A model generated the notes under the pieces. The model did no database searches, had not been told where the DNA came from, and worked only from the letters and a program-made list of their open reading frames with translations. From Stentor coeruleus (taxonomy: Eukaryota > Ciliophora > Heterotrichea > Heterotrichida > Stentoridae), in assembly GCA_001970955.1 (NCBI GenBank), contig MPUH01000302.1, positions 1 to 64,000 on the forward strand: 64,000 bases of DNA, written 5' to 3'. This document shows, one piece after another, positions 9,897 to 19,773 of this stretch. Every line of letters starts with the position of its first letter. The first letter of the stretch is position 1. Both the position numbers and the translations under genes were made by a program.

Positions 9897-11396
9897 TTAA
9901 TTTTTTTTCATGCTAAACTCACTCCTAATATCCTCCACTTTCTTCGGCTGTTCAGTCATATCTTTTTTCCAATTATTTCTCCTTTCATCATTTAAGTTCT
10001 AAATATCTCATACCATAATAGCAAATTTTAACTTTGAAGATATCGTTGTATTATTCTCAAGTATCTCATTTAAATAATTAAAAATCTTATCAGTTTCATT
10101 CTTTAAGTTCTTTTTTTCAAAAACATGCCCAGCTGTAGATATTAAAACACATGCAACTTCAAGTTTATCTTCATCAATTTCATGAGCTTCAGATTTTTGG
10201 TCTAAATTGATTAAAACTTCAACAATACCTTGAATTATTTTAGCTGTGACGATTTTTACTTTTAATAATTCACCAATAAATCTTATATTTCCATGAGTTT
10301 TTTTCTTAGCTAAATGTAAATGGATTTCAGGTTCTTGGGAATTTTGAGGAATTGTTGGAGCATTATCAAATGCTGTTTGGACACAATTTAATAGAATGTA
10401 TCTGAACCAGTTGCTTTTTTTCTTAGATGGACTTTCACCATCAAATAAATAACCTTCAAATTCTTGTTTTAGGTATTTGCATAAATGGGCATACATTGGC
10501 GTGTATTTGACTTCAGCCCATGATTTATCAAAAAGAGTTTCAACAAGATAGTAAAGGGCTTCACGAGACTCTTTTCCTAATGATAAAAGTTCAGGTTGGA
10601 GTTTTTCTATGTTACTTGGAGATAGTTTATTAAGGGTAATCTTGATTTTTCTTTTGACCTTTTCCCTATCATCAACACTTGTCGTAAGTTTTAATGTTGT
10701 CGCTAAAGCTTGTTGATGTATTTTTTCTTCTTCAGCCGTTTTCGCTCTCCTCCAATAATCATTTTCTATAGGTTTGAATTCTTCATACCTCAAAAACTCT
10801 TTTTTACCCTTCTGTTTTTTCTGTGAATGCCCACGTCCTTTAATCCTATTCACAGCAACTTGTCTATGAGAAAACTCAGTTAATTGTTTACTGATTTCCC
10901 CAAAGGTTTCATTTTTTACAAACTCATCAAAAGCTGACATAATCTCTTCAAAACCATACCTATGTTTTTCTATAACCTCAGGACCTTTAATATGTTTTTC
11001 TTCAACTTGAAGGTTTTCGCTTATACAAACTTCTCCAGGTACATCAGAAGACTTATTTTCCTCTAAAGCTTCTTCAATTGGTATAGTTGAAATATTATTA
11101 TCGGCAACTGGTTTTTCTGGCTCAGAATGCAAAGGGTCGAATTCTTTGATTTTAAGAAGAAAGTCTGTGTCACTGGGTGTTGAGATGTTTAAAATTTTAG
11201 GCTCGCTCATTGGGGTGAATTCTTCAGCTTGGATATTCAGAGTAAATCGACTTGATGGGACAAACTCTTTAGCTTCCACGCTTAGTTCAGCTAATGAGGG
11301 AGCTTTGAAGTGTTCATTCTGGCGATAAGCCTTGAGATGCTCGGGAGCAAAATAAGGCTTCATTCCTCCAGTCCGAATCGCTACATTTCCTATCAT
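9897..11396 (-). CDS. eIF4G/PAIP1-like MIF4G protein with PAM2-like motifs
   Basis: Two exons (11396-10014 and 9998-9897), 494 residues. The second half is a MIF4G HEAT domain (about 225-460), ending with NLNDERRNNWKKD, like the close of the eIF4G MIF4G domain. N-terminal to it are two good PAM2 motifs (LSVEAKEFVP, residues 38-47, and LNIQAEEFTP, 53-62), plus a weaker third (KIKEFDPL, 82-89). PAM2 motifs bind the MLLE domain of poly(A)-binding protein. Y147-GFEE-I-M fits the eIF4E-binding pattern Yx4L-phi. The protein thus combines features of eIF4G (eIF4E contact, MIF4G) and of PAIP1 (PAM2, MIF4G), and probably acts in translation initiation. The coding frame seems to end at 10008 only because the 15-nt intron contains TGA. 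Confidence 0.88.
9999..10013 (-). other. 15-nt intron (phase 0)
   Basis: On the minus strand it reads GTATGAGATATTTAG, with A at position 10. Splicing extends the MIF4G protein by 33 residues that match the family's end. Confidence 0.92.
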
Positions 11397-13097
11397 ATTT
11401 TTATATTAGCCTTTAGTTCGTCCATATTTAATCATAAGAGCTTTTGTAGTAAGTGCTTTAGAGAAGGTTTTAAGGGAAAAAAGATGTGGGTTTTGTGAGG
11501 AAAGCTCTGATTTTTATGGGATTTTGAGTTTGTGGATTATGCGTTGGTTGATAATATGATGGGTTTTTTATATTATTAGGGAGAAGTGTGTAGGAATAAA
11601 TGCTTTACCATTTTAAATATGATAAGAGAATTTTAGTAGGAATGTATAATGAAAGTTTATAGTCGTTTTAGCATAATAGAGTTTGTTTATATTTTTTTCC
11701 AAACAATTTTAGCTTGAAAATTTATTGTAGAAATTTATATGCGAGGGATACTCTTAAGATATATGTTTAGTTTCAGGTATACATACAAAGTAAATTTATT
11801 TGAATGTTATTTACAATTTAAACTTTTTGATTTGGTTGTAAAATCAAAGCATCATTTCCTGAATAAACCATTAAAAATTTAAACAAAAAACGCCTATCTT
11901 CGCCATTAATCCAAAAAAGTCATCATTTCTTCACCATTTCCCTAAAAGTTATTATTTTTTCATCATTTCCCCTAAAATCATCATCATCTTCAACTCTGCA
12001 AAAATCCTAAACCCATAAAAAACCCAATCATCTAAACCTTTTCACACAAAAAGCCTAAATCTCAATTTCAGCCCCAAAAAAAAACTAAAATCTTATCTAA
12101 ACCTAAAGCAAAATCACACCCAAATCCAATATCNAAACCCAATCATCTAAACCTTTTCACACAAAAAGCCTAAATCTCAATTTCAGCCCCAAAAAAAATT
12201 TAAAATCTTATCTAAACCTAAAGCAAAATCACACCCAAATCCAATATCCACAATTTTCTTCTTCTTCATCATCAAAATTCTCATAAACTTCTCCTTCTCC
12301 TCATCAATCCTCATCCCATAATCAACCTTATCTATTACCCATAATTCTTATTCCTATTTTCTTTGTTATATTCTTAACTTTATCAGATTTTTTTTATATT
12401 TCTTTAAAACTATCACACCTATTATCGTGCTTTTTATTAAATATCATTAAAAATTTTGTTTTTTCTTTATACCTTTGTTTTTTCTCTTTGCATATATTTT
12501 TATCCTTTATTTGTTTTCTTATTGTTTTTAAATTTTCGAAAATCTTTTTGTATTGATTTCCTGAAGATGCCGTTTATGGTTTTCCAATATAATTTCTGTG
12601 TTTTATTAATAAAATCAGATAGCTTTTAAGACTCTTCTACTTCTTCAAGAACTTTTTATACAGTTTCATGACAATCATTTCACTTTACTATTTTTTCTTT
12701 TTATGAACAAGCTAAACTTATCTACACCCTAAAACCTAATAAAATTTTACATACAACACTTATATTCTCTATCCACTATCCTACTCTCCCATTTATATTT
12801 TCCCCAGTTCATCCTAAAAAAAAACCACTACAACCATTAATACTCCTTTTCCTCTACAAAACCCTTCAAAAACTTCTTTTTCTTTCTAACACCCAATCCT
12901 CACATAACTACAAAAAAACCCCAAAACAAAATAAAAACCTCTCCTTAACTCCATCCCTTTTTCTCTACAATCCTAAAACCATTATCGAAAATCCATTCCA
13001 AACACAATCACATCCTAAGTCAAATAATCATATAAACTCTCCAATTAAGCCCATGAAAACGTCATTATTTCTATTTAAAAATTAATGGTAATAATTA
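11397..13097. other. Intergenic, 1.7 kb, with a scaffold gap
   Basis: No gene seen. It is G-rich to about 11800, then C-rich. A 114-bp sequence is repeated on both sides of the single N at 12134. On the minus strand near 12270-12640 lysine-rich frames occur, but they have several stops and follow the base skew. Confidence 0.6.
12020..12248. repeat. 114-bp direct repeat flanking a single N (12134)
   Basis: 12020-12133 and 12135-12248 are almost identical, with differences only near an A-run. A perfect repeat meeting at an N is the usual result of joining two overlapping contigs, so this is probably an assembly artefact. Confidence 0.85.
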
Positions 13098-14123
13098 ATG
13101 TTCAAAGTCCTATCACGAGCCTTCTCTCAACAGTTAAAAGATCCTGTAAGAGTTGTAGTAACTGGTGGGTCTGGACAAATAGCATATAGTCTTCTTTTTA
13201 GAATTGCCAGTGGGAGTTTGTTAGGTGAAAATCAACCTGTGATCCTTCAAATCTACGACTTACCTCATATGCAAGCAGCTTTAAGAGGTGTGGTCATGGA
13301 GTTATTAGATGGAGCATTTCCTTTAGTTCACGAAATAGTAGCTAGTGATTTACCTGAAACTATTTATGCAAATGCTGACTATGCGTTCTTAGTCGGGGCA
13401 AAGCCCCGAGGACCAGGTATGGAACGAGGTGACCTTCTTAAACAAAATGGGGAGATTTTCGTCAAAGTCGGTCAAGCATTAGACAAATACGCTAATAAAA
13501 ACGTTAAAGTTCTCGCTGTTGGTAATCCAGTTAACACTAATGCTCTTATTGCCATGTCAAATGCTCCAAGTATCCCTAAAGAAAACTTTACTGCTATGAC
13601 AAGATTAGACCATAATCGTGCTTTATGTCAATTAGGTACTTATCTTAATGCTAAAGTTACTGATATTGGGAATATTGCAGTTTGGGGTAATCATAGTCCA
13701 ACTATGTTTCCTGACCTTTCATATGTAACTTTGAATGGGGATAAAATCAGAGGAAAAATTGATAATACCTGGTATGAAAAAGAATTTATTCCTGTAGTAC
13801 AACAGAGAGGTACTGCTATTATTGCTGCTAGAAAAGCATCAAGTGCAGCATCAGCAGCTAGTGCAGCTGTTGACCATGTTAGAGATTGGGCAATTGGATC
13901 TAATGGTAACTGGGTTAGTATGGCTGTTCCTAGTGATTTGTACAATGGAGAATATGGAGTCCCACCTGGGCTTATTTTCTCTTACCCAGTTGTTTGTGTT
14001 AATGGAGCTTATCAGTTAGTTAAAGGTTTGAAATTGGATGAGTTCCAACAGAATAAAATAAAAGTGACAGTCAATGAACTGCTTAAGGAAAAAGAAGCTG
14101 TGGCAGATTTAATAAGAAAATAA
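13098..14123 (+). CDS. MDH1: Malate dehydrogenase, cytosolic (MDH1) type
   Basis: 341 residues. It interconverts malate and oxaloacetate with NAD. It shows the N-terminal dinucleotide fold [15 protein letters not shown], the substrate loop [14 protein letters not shown] (substrate arginines), GNPVNTN, the catalytic pair in TRLDHNR and [11 protein letters not shown], and a C-terminus typical of the animal/plant cytosolic branch. The first dozen residues ([12 protein letters not shown]) are basic and hydroxylated and could be a short mitochondrial leader. The TAA stop is at the family's normal end, which helps establish that TAA is a stop in this genome. The cyclase gene starts 70 bp downstream. 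Confidence 0.96.
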   Translation: MFKVLSRAFSQQLKDPVRVVVTGGSGQIAYSLLFRIASGSLLGENQPVILQIYDLPHMQAALRGVVMELLDGAFPLVHEIVASDLPETIYANADYAFLVGAKPRGPGMERGDLLKQNGEIFVKVGQALDKYANKNVKVLAVGNPVNTNALIAMSNAPSIPKENFTAMTRLDHNRALCQLGTYLNAKVTDIGNIAVWGNHSPTMFPDLSYVTLNGDKIRGKIDNTWYEKEFIPVVQQRGTAIIAARKASSAASAASAAVDHVRDWAIGSNGNWVSMAVPSDLYNGEYGVPPGLIFSYPVVCVNGAYQLVKGLKLDEFQQNKIKVTVNELLKEKEAVADLIRK

Positions 14124-14193
14124 GTAGTTAGAAATCATAATAAATATTAGTTTTTTATTTTTGGGGTTGATGAAAAAAGTATAAATTATTATT

Positions 14194-16851
14194 ATGGATG
14201 TATTAAGACCTGGACAAAGAAGGACATCAGTAAGAAGAGCTAGTCAGGAAGATAAGTCTAGTAGGACAAGTTTAGATGTTGGTAGTAGTGCAAATCTTTT
14301 AAATCCTCCAGACTCAAAAGCATTTGAAATCCCGCATAAGCCTTTGTCTAAATGGAAACTTAGGTTAAAATCCATACTTGATCATTGGATGTTTTCTTTT
14401 TTTATAACTTCATTGACGATATACGCGCTTTTTGGTGATGATATCCGACTTTCAGGGACCACAAAATCGGCTGACAGTATTTTTTTCAGCTTGACAATTG
14501 CGTGTTTTGTCTTTTTTTCAATTGAAATCATCTTAGCATCAATATCTATAGAAGATTATTGGCTTGGTTTTTTTTTCTGGCTTGATATTATATCGACTAT
14601 ATCTTTGATACCTGATATAGGGTGGATTTGGGATTCTGTTGTCGGCACAAGTGACTCAATTGGTAATTCAGCTACCCAAGCAACCCAAATCGCAAGAGCA
14701 AGCCGGGCTTCACGTGCAGGAACTCGTGCAGGTCGAATTATAAGAATCATCAGAGTTATAAGACTCATAAGAATAGTAAAACTATACAAAGTTTCTCAAA
14801 ACGGATCAAAAATCAATAGCACAGTACCAAATAATACCCTACTTGTCAGAGGAGTACAAAATTTCCGAGGTCAACAAATAAATGAAGAAGCTCATATACA
14901 AAGCCGAAGAGTTATAGACAATGATAATGGAGAAAGCTATTCATATTCCCAAAGTTTTAATAGTTTCAGTGATGTTGCTAATAATGATGATAACAGTCCA
15001 AGCAATGGTTTTGATTTATTAGAAGATGTAAGTCGTGAATACAAACTTCCTGAAGAAAGCAAAATCGGTAAAAAATTTTCTGAGCTCACAACAAGAAGGG
15101 TTATAATCCTTGTATTATGCATGTTGTTTATTTTACCATTATTTTATACAACTTTGTATTTAGATGATAGTCTATCATATCAATTTGGTTTAGAAGTGAT
15201 AACAAGTTTAATAAACTCAGAAGATTTTGATATTGCTTGGCAAAGTTATATAGATGAGCATAAAAATCTTGATACTTCGCTTATATATTTAGAAGTTGTT
15301 GGGTTGCAAAAATGGAATGAAGGACCAGATCCTAATGATTTAAGGGATGTTGAAATACGACTTTATACAATAAAAAATGCAACAGATGATTATTTGTATA
15401 GTAGTTTAGCTATATTTGATTATAGATCACGAGTTAAACTTGATGCATGGTTGAATATTTCTAGAACAGTTTTTGTGTGTATAGTTTTAGCTTTTAGTAG
15501 TATATCATTGACTAAAGATGCTCAAGAATTAGTCATTGAACCTATAGAAAATATGATTGAAAGGCTTAAAAGAATTGCTGAAAATCCACTTAAAGCTGCA
15601 CAGGAAGAAGAGAAAAAAAAAATCTCACTTGAACTAGCTAAGGAAGCAACACATGAAGTTAAGTCAAAAAACAAAGAAAAAGACTCACTTGAAACTGTGA
15701 TTTTAGAAGAAACTGTGAGGAAAATCGGCGCTTTGTTAGCTTTAGGTTTTGGTGAAGCTGGGTCAGAAATCATAGCTATGAACATGCAAAGGGTTGGAGG
15801 TGATGTTGATCCTTTAATTTCAGGGAAAAAAACTTATTGTATTTTTGGGTTTTGTGATATCAGATCATTTACTGAAGCTACAGAAGTCCTTCAACAAAAC
15901 ATAATGATTTTTGTTAATGAAATTGCATATATAGTTCATAAAACTGTTGATTATTATTCAGGATTTGCTAATAAAAACATAGGCGACACTTTTTTGATTG
16001 TGTGGAAGTTCTCAGAAAAACTTATAACCCGCAATGAAATTACTAAAGAAATCGAATTAGTCAAAGATCATATTACAAGACAAATTGCTGATATGGCTAT
16101 TATAAGTTTTATCAAAATAATAATAGAAATCAATACAAACAAAAAAATCCTCAAATACAAAGACCATATAGAACTCAGTACAAAAATCCCAGGTTTTTCA
16201 GTTAAAATGGGTTTTGGATTACATCAAGGTTGGGCAATTGAAGGGGCGATAGGTAGTGAGTTTAAAATCGATGCTTCTTATTTATCACCTAATGTTAATA
16301 TGGCTTCAAGACTTGAAGCTGCAACAAGGCAATTTGGTGTTCAAATACTTATAAGTGAGGCAATGCATGATATATGCACAAAACATACTCAATCTCAATT
16401 TAGAAAAATAGATAGGGTTACTGTTAAAGGTAGTAAAATCCCAACAGATTTATATACTTGTGATTTAGAAATGTCAGTTCTTGAAGCTTATGATGAAGAA
16501 GAGGATTTAGATAGTGTTGATACAGCTAGAGTTGCAAATAGAATTGCTAGGGATAAGCTTATGGAAAGTATAAATACAGGGAAGTTTATTGTGTCGAGTA
16601 TTTTTGATACTGATAAAAATATATCTTTAGCTAGAAGTAAAATCCCTAGAGCATTTTATAAAGCATATGCTGGAGCTTTAAAGGATTATATTGAAGGTAG
16701 ATGGACTGAAGCTAGGATTGGGTTTATAACAGCTGAAGGGTTGCGTGGAGCTCCAGATGGTCCATGTGCAACATTGATACAGTTTATAGATGAAAATGAA
16801 GGTAATGTTTCAGATAATTGGCCTGGGTATCGAGAGCTTCATGATAAATAG
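14194..16851 (+). CDS. Voltage-sensor/adenylyl cyclase fusion protein
   Basis: 885 residues. S1-S3-like helices lie at about 65-80, 96-118 and 122-146. S4 (about 180-198) has Arg or Lys at every third position (GRIIRIIRVIRLIRIVKLYK), the pattern of a voltage sensor. Two more membrane helices (about 302-322 and 423-440) enclose a roughly 100-residue hydrophilic loop with no K+-selectivity filter. A helical linker containing KIGALLALGFGEAGSEII leads to a class III cyclase domain (about 548-760): metal ligands D555 and D598, adenine-type lysine K594, and NMASRLE with N702/R706. ATP to cAMP is therefore favoured over GTP to cGMP. Ciliate adenylyl cyclases fused to channel-like membrane domains are known in Paramecium and Tetrahymena; here the pore appears to be absent or replaced. 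Confidence 0.9.
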   Translation: MDVLRPGQRRTSVRRASQEDKSSRTSLDVGSSANLLNPPDSKAFEIPHKPLSKWKLRLKSILDHWMFSFFITSLTIYALFGDDIRLSGTTKSADSIFFSLTIACFVFFSIEIILASISIEDYWLGFFFWLDIISTISLIPDIGWIWDSVVGTSDSIGNSATQATQIARASRASRAGTRAGRIIRIIRVIRLIRIVKLYKVSQNGSKINSTVPNNTLLVRGVQNFRGQQINEEAHIQSRRVIDNDNGESYSYSQSFNSFSDVANNDDNSPSNGFDLLEDVSREYKLPEESKIGKKFSELTTRRVIILVLCMLFILPLFYTTLYLDDSLSYQFGLEVITSLINSEDFDIAWQSYIDEHKNLDTSLIYLEVVGLQKWNEGPDPNDLRDVEIRLYTIKNATDDYLYSSLAIFDYRSRVKLDAWLNISRTVFVCIVLAFSSISLTKDAQELVIEPIENMIERLKRIAENPLKAAQEEEKKKISLELAKEATHEVKSKNKEKDSLETVILEETVRKIGALLALGFGEAGSEIIAMNMQRVGGDVDPLISGKKTYCIFGFCDIRSFTEATEVLQQNIMIFVNEIAYIVHKTVDYYSGFANKNIGDTFLIVWKFSEKLITRNEITKEIELVKDHITRQIADMAIISFIKIIIEINTNKKILKYKDHIELSTKIPGFSVKMGFGLHQGWAIEGAIGSEFKIDASYLSPNVNMASRLEAATRQFGVQILISEAMHDICTKHTQSQFRKIDRVTVKGSKIPTDLYTCDLEMSVLEAYDEEEDLDSVDTARVANRIARDKLMESINTGKFIVSSIFDTDKNISLARSKIPRAFYKAYAGALKDYIEGRWTEARIGFITAEGLRGAPDGPCATLIQFIDENEGNVSDNWPGYRELHDK

Positions 16852-16908
16852 TTTAATGCTTCTGATATAAAACTATATTAAAAATGTTGATTTGATAGAT
16901 TATTATAT

Positions 16909-18009
16909 ATGATGGAACTTGATGATGAACTTGTTGCTGAATACGATGTTGTGGTTAATGATCAACAACCTTTGTATTGGCTTCAATATCCTTTAAGACC
17001 AAGATATAGACCTTATGGTGATCAAGGTACACTTTTATCAGCAACTTTATCTGAGAATTCAATTGACATGGAGTTTTCATTGAATATAAACAGTACAAAT
17101 TTCGATACTTCAAACTGTGAATATAAAAGAGACTGTCAAAAACTTACAGGTAAACCTATAGTTTCATTAAAAAAATACTTTGTTGGGTACCCAAGTAATG
17201 GAACATTAACATTAACACCTTTAGAAAAAATTATGCAGATAAGACCGGATACTGGGTATTTAGATATGGTTATAGATAAAAGGCAAATTGAAGACAAAGA
17301 TGAACTTGCCCAGTTAAATCAAGAAAAAGAGTCTAAAAAACTAAGGGTTTTTAAGAAAAAAGAAGTCAAAGAAGCCCCAAAAGAAACTAAAAACACTAAA
17401 CTTATGTGTTGTAATATGGGATCAATAGAAAGTTTAGCTGCTTTTAAACTATTAACCCCATTGCAAAATGAAAACTTAAAGCAAATCCCTCAATGTGAAT
17501 ATGTTAAAAGTATACTTCCAAGTCCTATAAAAGTTACGGGGTTTAGAGATAATTTACGATTATTAGCTTTTCCTATTGCTGTTGAGGAGTTATTGATAAA
17601 AGCTTCTGTTGTTAGTACTGAAGAGGTTTTGGAGATTTTTCCTAATGAAAAAAATATTGAGAATGTTTTGATACAAAAAGCTGTGGTTATTGAAAATAGA
17701 TGGATTAGGAAAAGTGAAGTGCTTAGAGAGTCTTTAGAAAGAGATGTGTGCATTTATATGCTTTGGAAAAATGGAAAGGTTGAAAGATCACAGTAGGGTG
17801 TATGTAGGGTTAATGAAATTGTATTACAAGATTGCAAGAAATTTTTAGAAGAGTTTTGTTGGAGAGATAAAAAAGTGTGGAAAATTAAAGGAAAAGAAGG
17901 GACAGTGTATAGAATATTTAGGTCTCAGCAATCTGTGAAGAAAACTAAAGAATATATGATAGCTAAAGCGACCAAGATTTCCCAATCATTCAGTGGTTTT
18001 CAAATTTAA
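16909..18009 (+). CDS. RPC5: RNA polymerase III subunit RPC5 (POLR3E/Rpc37-like)
   Basis: Two exons (16909-17792 and 17808-18009), 361 residues. The N-terminus VAEYDVVV...LYWLQYPLRPRYRPYG is the hallmark of Pol III subunit RPC5, which dimerises with RPC4 (C53/C37) and acts in termination and re-initiation on tRNA and 5S genes. The remaining two-thirds are poorly conserved in the family. The frame appears to stop at 17796, but a 15-nt intron removes that TAG and adds about 67 residues (VNEIVLQDCKKFLEEF...). Its TAA lies one base from the TAA of the opposing TPR gene. Confidence 0.87.
17793..17807 (+). other. 15-nt intron (phase 2)
   Basis: GTAGGGTGTATGTAG, with A at position 10. It restores the codon CAG and opens the frame to 18009. 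Confidence 0.9.
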
Positions 18010-18010
18010 T

Positions 18011-19207
18011 TTACCATAACTCAGTTTCATTAGGTGTATACCAGTAAATCCCGAAAATCATCACAGCCAACCCAAGTAACCACATTTTCCATGAAAACCA
18101 GCTTTCTTTTTCTACACTGACATTTCTAATTTTCCCTGGTTTCAAAATACCTTTACTAGATTTTTCTTTAGCCTTAGTTTCTTCTTCATCACTACTCAAC
18201 TCATCAACTTTTTTATTTTTCAGCTTATTAAGTTCAGCTTTAACAATTGGATCATCTAAATCAATACCAAATTCCTTAGCATTTTTCTTCATTTCTTCAG
18301 TCGGGTTATCGAAATCCAATGTTTTTTTCTTAGCTTCGTTTAGAGCTTTATCTTTGTATTTCTTCATCAACTTAACATTTTTTTCAAGTTTTTTAGCTTC
18401 AGAGTCTTTTCCATGAGATTTTAAATCTTTGATCATATTTTCACCTTTTACTATAAGATCATCATATTCTTTAACAGCGTTTGTGTTTTTTTCAGGCTGA
18501 GCATCTTCATAAGCAGGTTTTTTGAAAAAGGAATGAAAAGTTTCTTTGGATTTTTTCTTTTCTTTTTGAAGGAAATCTTGGAATTCTATGAGTTTTTGAC
18601 GGACCATCGTATTAGTTGGGTCATATTTTAGAGCTTCAGATAAGAGTTTTATACCGGTTCGATAGTCGTCAAGATCTGAGCCTATGGGTAATGTTAAGGC
18701 AATTGCTTTACGGTAAAGTGCTTTGACGTTTTGATTATCGAGAATTATCGCTTCATCACATGCTGCGATGGATTCTTTCCATACTTCAAGTTTTAGGTTA
18801 CAAAGAGCGATGTTTAAATAGAGAGCGATCATCATTTCTTTACTTTGATCATTAATCTCAACATATTCTATTGTCAAATCATCATCTTCTATTCCAGAGT
18901 TTCTCCATTTCTCATTTCTGTTTTTAACCCATCTAAAAAGTGTTAAAGTTTCCTCGTATTTATGCAAAGCTCCCTGATAATCCCCAGCAGAAAAAAGATC
19001 TGTGCCTTCTTTTTTCTTAGCTTCATAAACAGGAATTTTTTCTTCTAAACTTGATTCTCTCATATTGGCAAATGAATCTGAATAATAAAGCCCTGCTTGA
19101 TGAAACTGCGGCCATAAGTCGAATTTTTTTCTATACTGCGCAAGTTGTGCTGATTTTATAGCTACAGCTTCCCTCATAAGCCTATCAAATTCTGTTTTAG
19201 CCTCCAT
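18011..19207 (-). CDS. Tail-anchored TPR protein
   Basis: 398 residues. A TPR-like helical repeat region spans about 65-215, including AKKKEGTDLFSAGDYQGALHKYEETL and YLNIALCNLKLEVWKESIAACDEAI...NVKALYRKAIAL. This is followed by charged helices and an acidic/basic stretch. Near the C-terminus WKMWLLGLAVMIFGIYWY (about 374-391) is a single membrane anchor with only a few residues after it. The layout recalls FKBP8-like or other TPR co-chaperones anchored on ER or mitochondria, but no peptidyl-prolyl isomerase domain is visible, so the function is inferred only as a membrane-docked TPR adaptor. Convergent with RPC5. Confidence 0.85.
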   Translation of the reverse strand: MEAKTEFDRLMREAVAIKSAQLAQYRKKFDLWPQFHQAGLYYSDSFANMRESSLEEKIPVYEAKKKEGTDLFSAGDYQGALHKYEETLTLFRWVKNRNEKWRNSGIEDDDLTIEYVEINDQSKEMMIALYLNIALCNLKLEVWKESIAACDEAIILDNQNVKALYRKAIALTLPIGSDLDDYRTGIKLLSEALKYDPTNTMVRQKLIEFQDFLQKEKKKSKETFHSFFKKPAYEDAQPEKNTNAVKEYDDLIVKGENMIKDLKSHGKDSEAKKLEKNVKLMKKYKDKALNEAKKKTLDFDNPTEEMKKNAKEFGIDLDDPIVKAELNKLKNKKVDELSSDEEETKAKEKSSKGILKPGKIRNVSVEKESWFSWKMWLLGLAVMIFGIYWYTPNETELW

Positions 19208-19773
19208 ATTATTTCTAGAACCCTTGTGTATTTTGAAATTTCAGCATGATGCAACTTAAAACTTTTCCCGTAGGATTTTATTCTACAACTAATACAAAAG
19301 ACTTGCCCTCTAATTCTTCAATCTAGTCTGCTCACATTAATTTCCTTATTTTCATCTAATTCAAAAAATTATAACTACCCATATCTTTATTTTCTCTAAA
19401 TAGCCTCAAAGCAAAATCATCACAATATATCTTTAAACAAATTTCTCTATATCTCATAATTTCTAGCATATTTTCTTATCATCTAAAAAACTAGCACCCT
19501 AAATCCAAAAATCCAAAAATTTTCATTCACAAGTTTTGAACCTTTTTCATTAGATTCACTTTTTCCCTTACTTTATTTTAATTTCAATCCTAAAAATCCT
19601 TATACTTTTCTAATCTTTCTATAATTTATCTTTATACTAATTATTAATAAATGTTATTTCTCTCTATAATACTGCCTGTAGAAATCCTTGAAGGTAAGAC
19701 AGATAAAATATATAAAGAGTTATTTCCTAGCAATATCTGATGCCAAAAGATATAAGTTAATATTTTTTATGAA
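19208..19773. other. Intergenic between divergent genes
   Basis: Nothing recognisable. C-rich and G-poor through the right half, upstream of the plus-strand gene. Confidence 0.55.

Noticed and set aside
12270-12640. Lysine-rich minus-strand readings that look like a coding region
   Set aside because: Several stops remain with no fitting introns, and the lysine bias comes from the T-rich plus strand.
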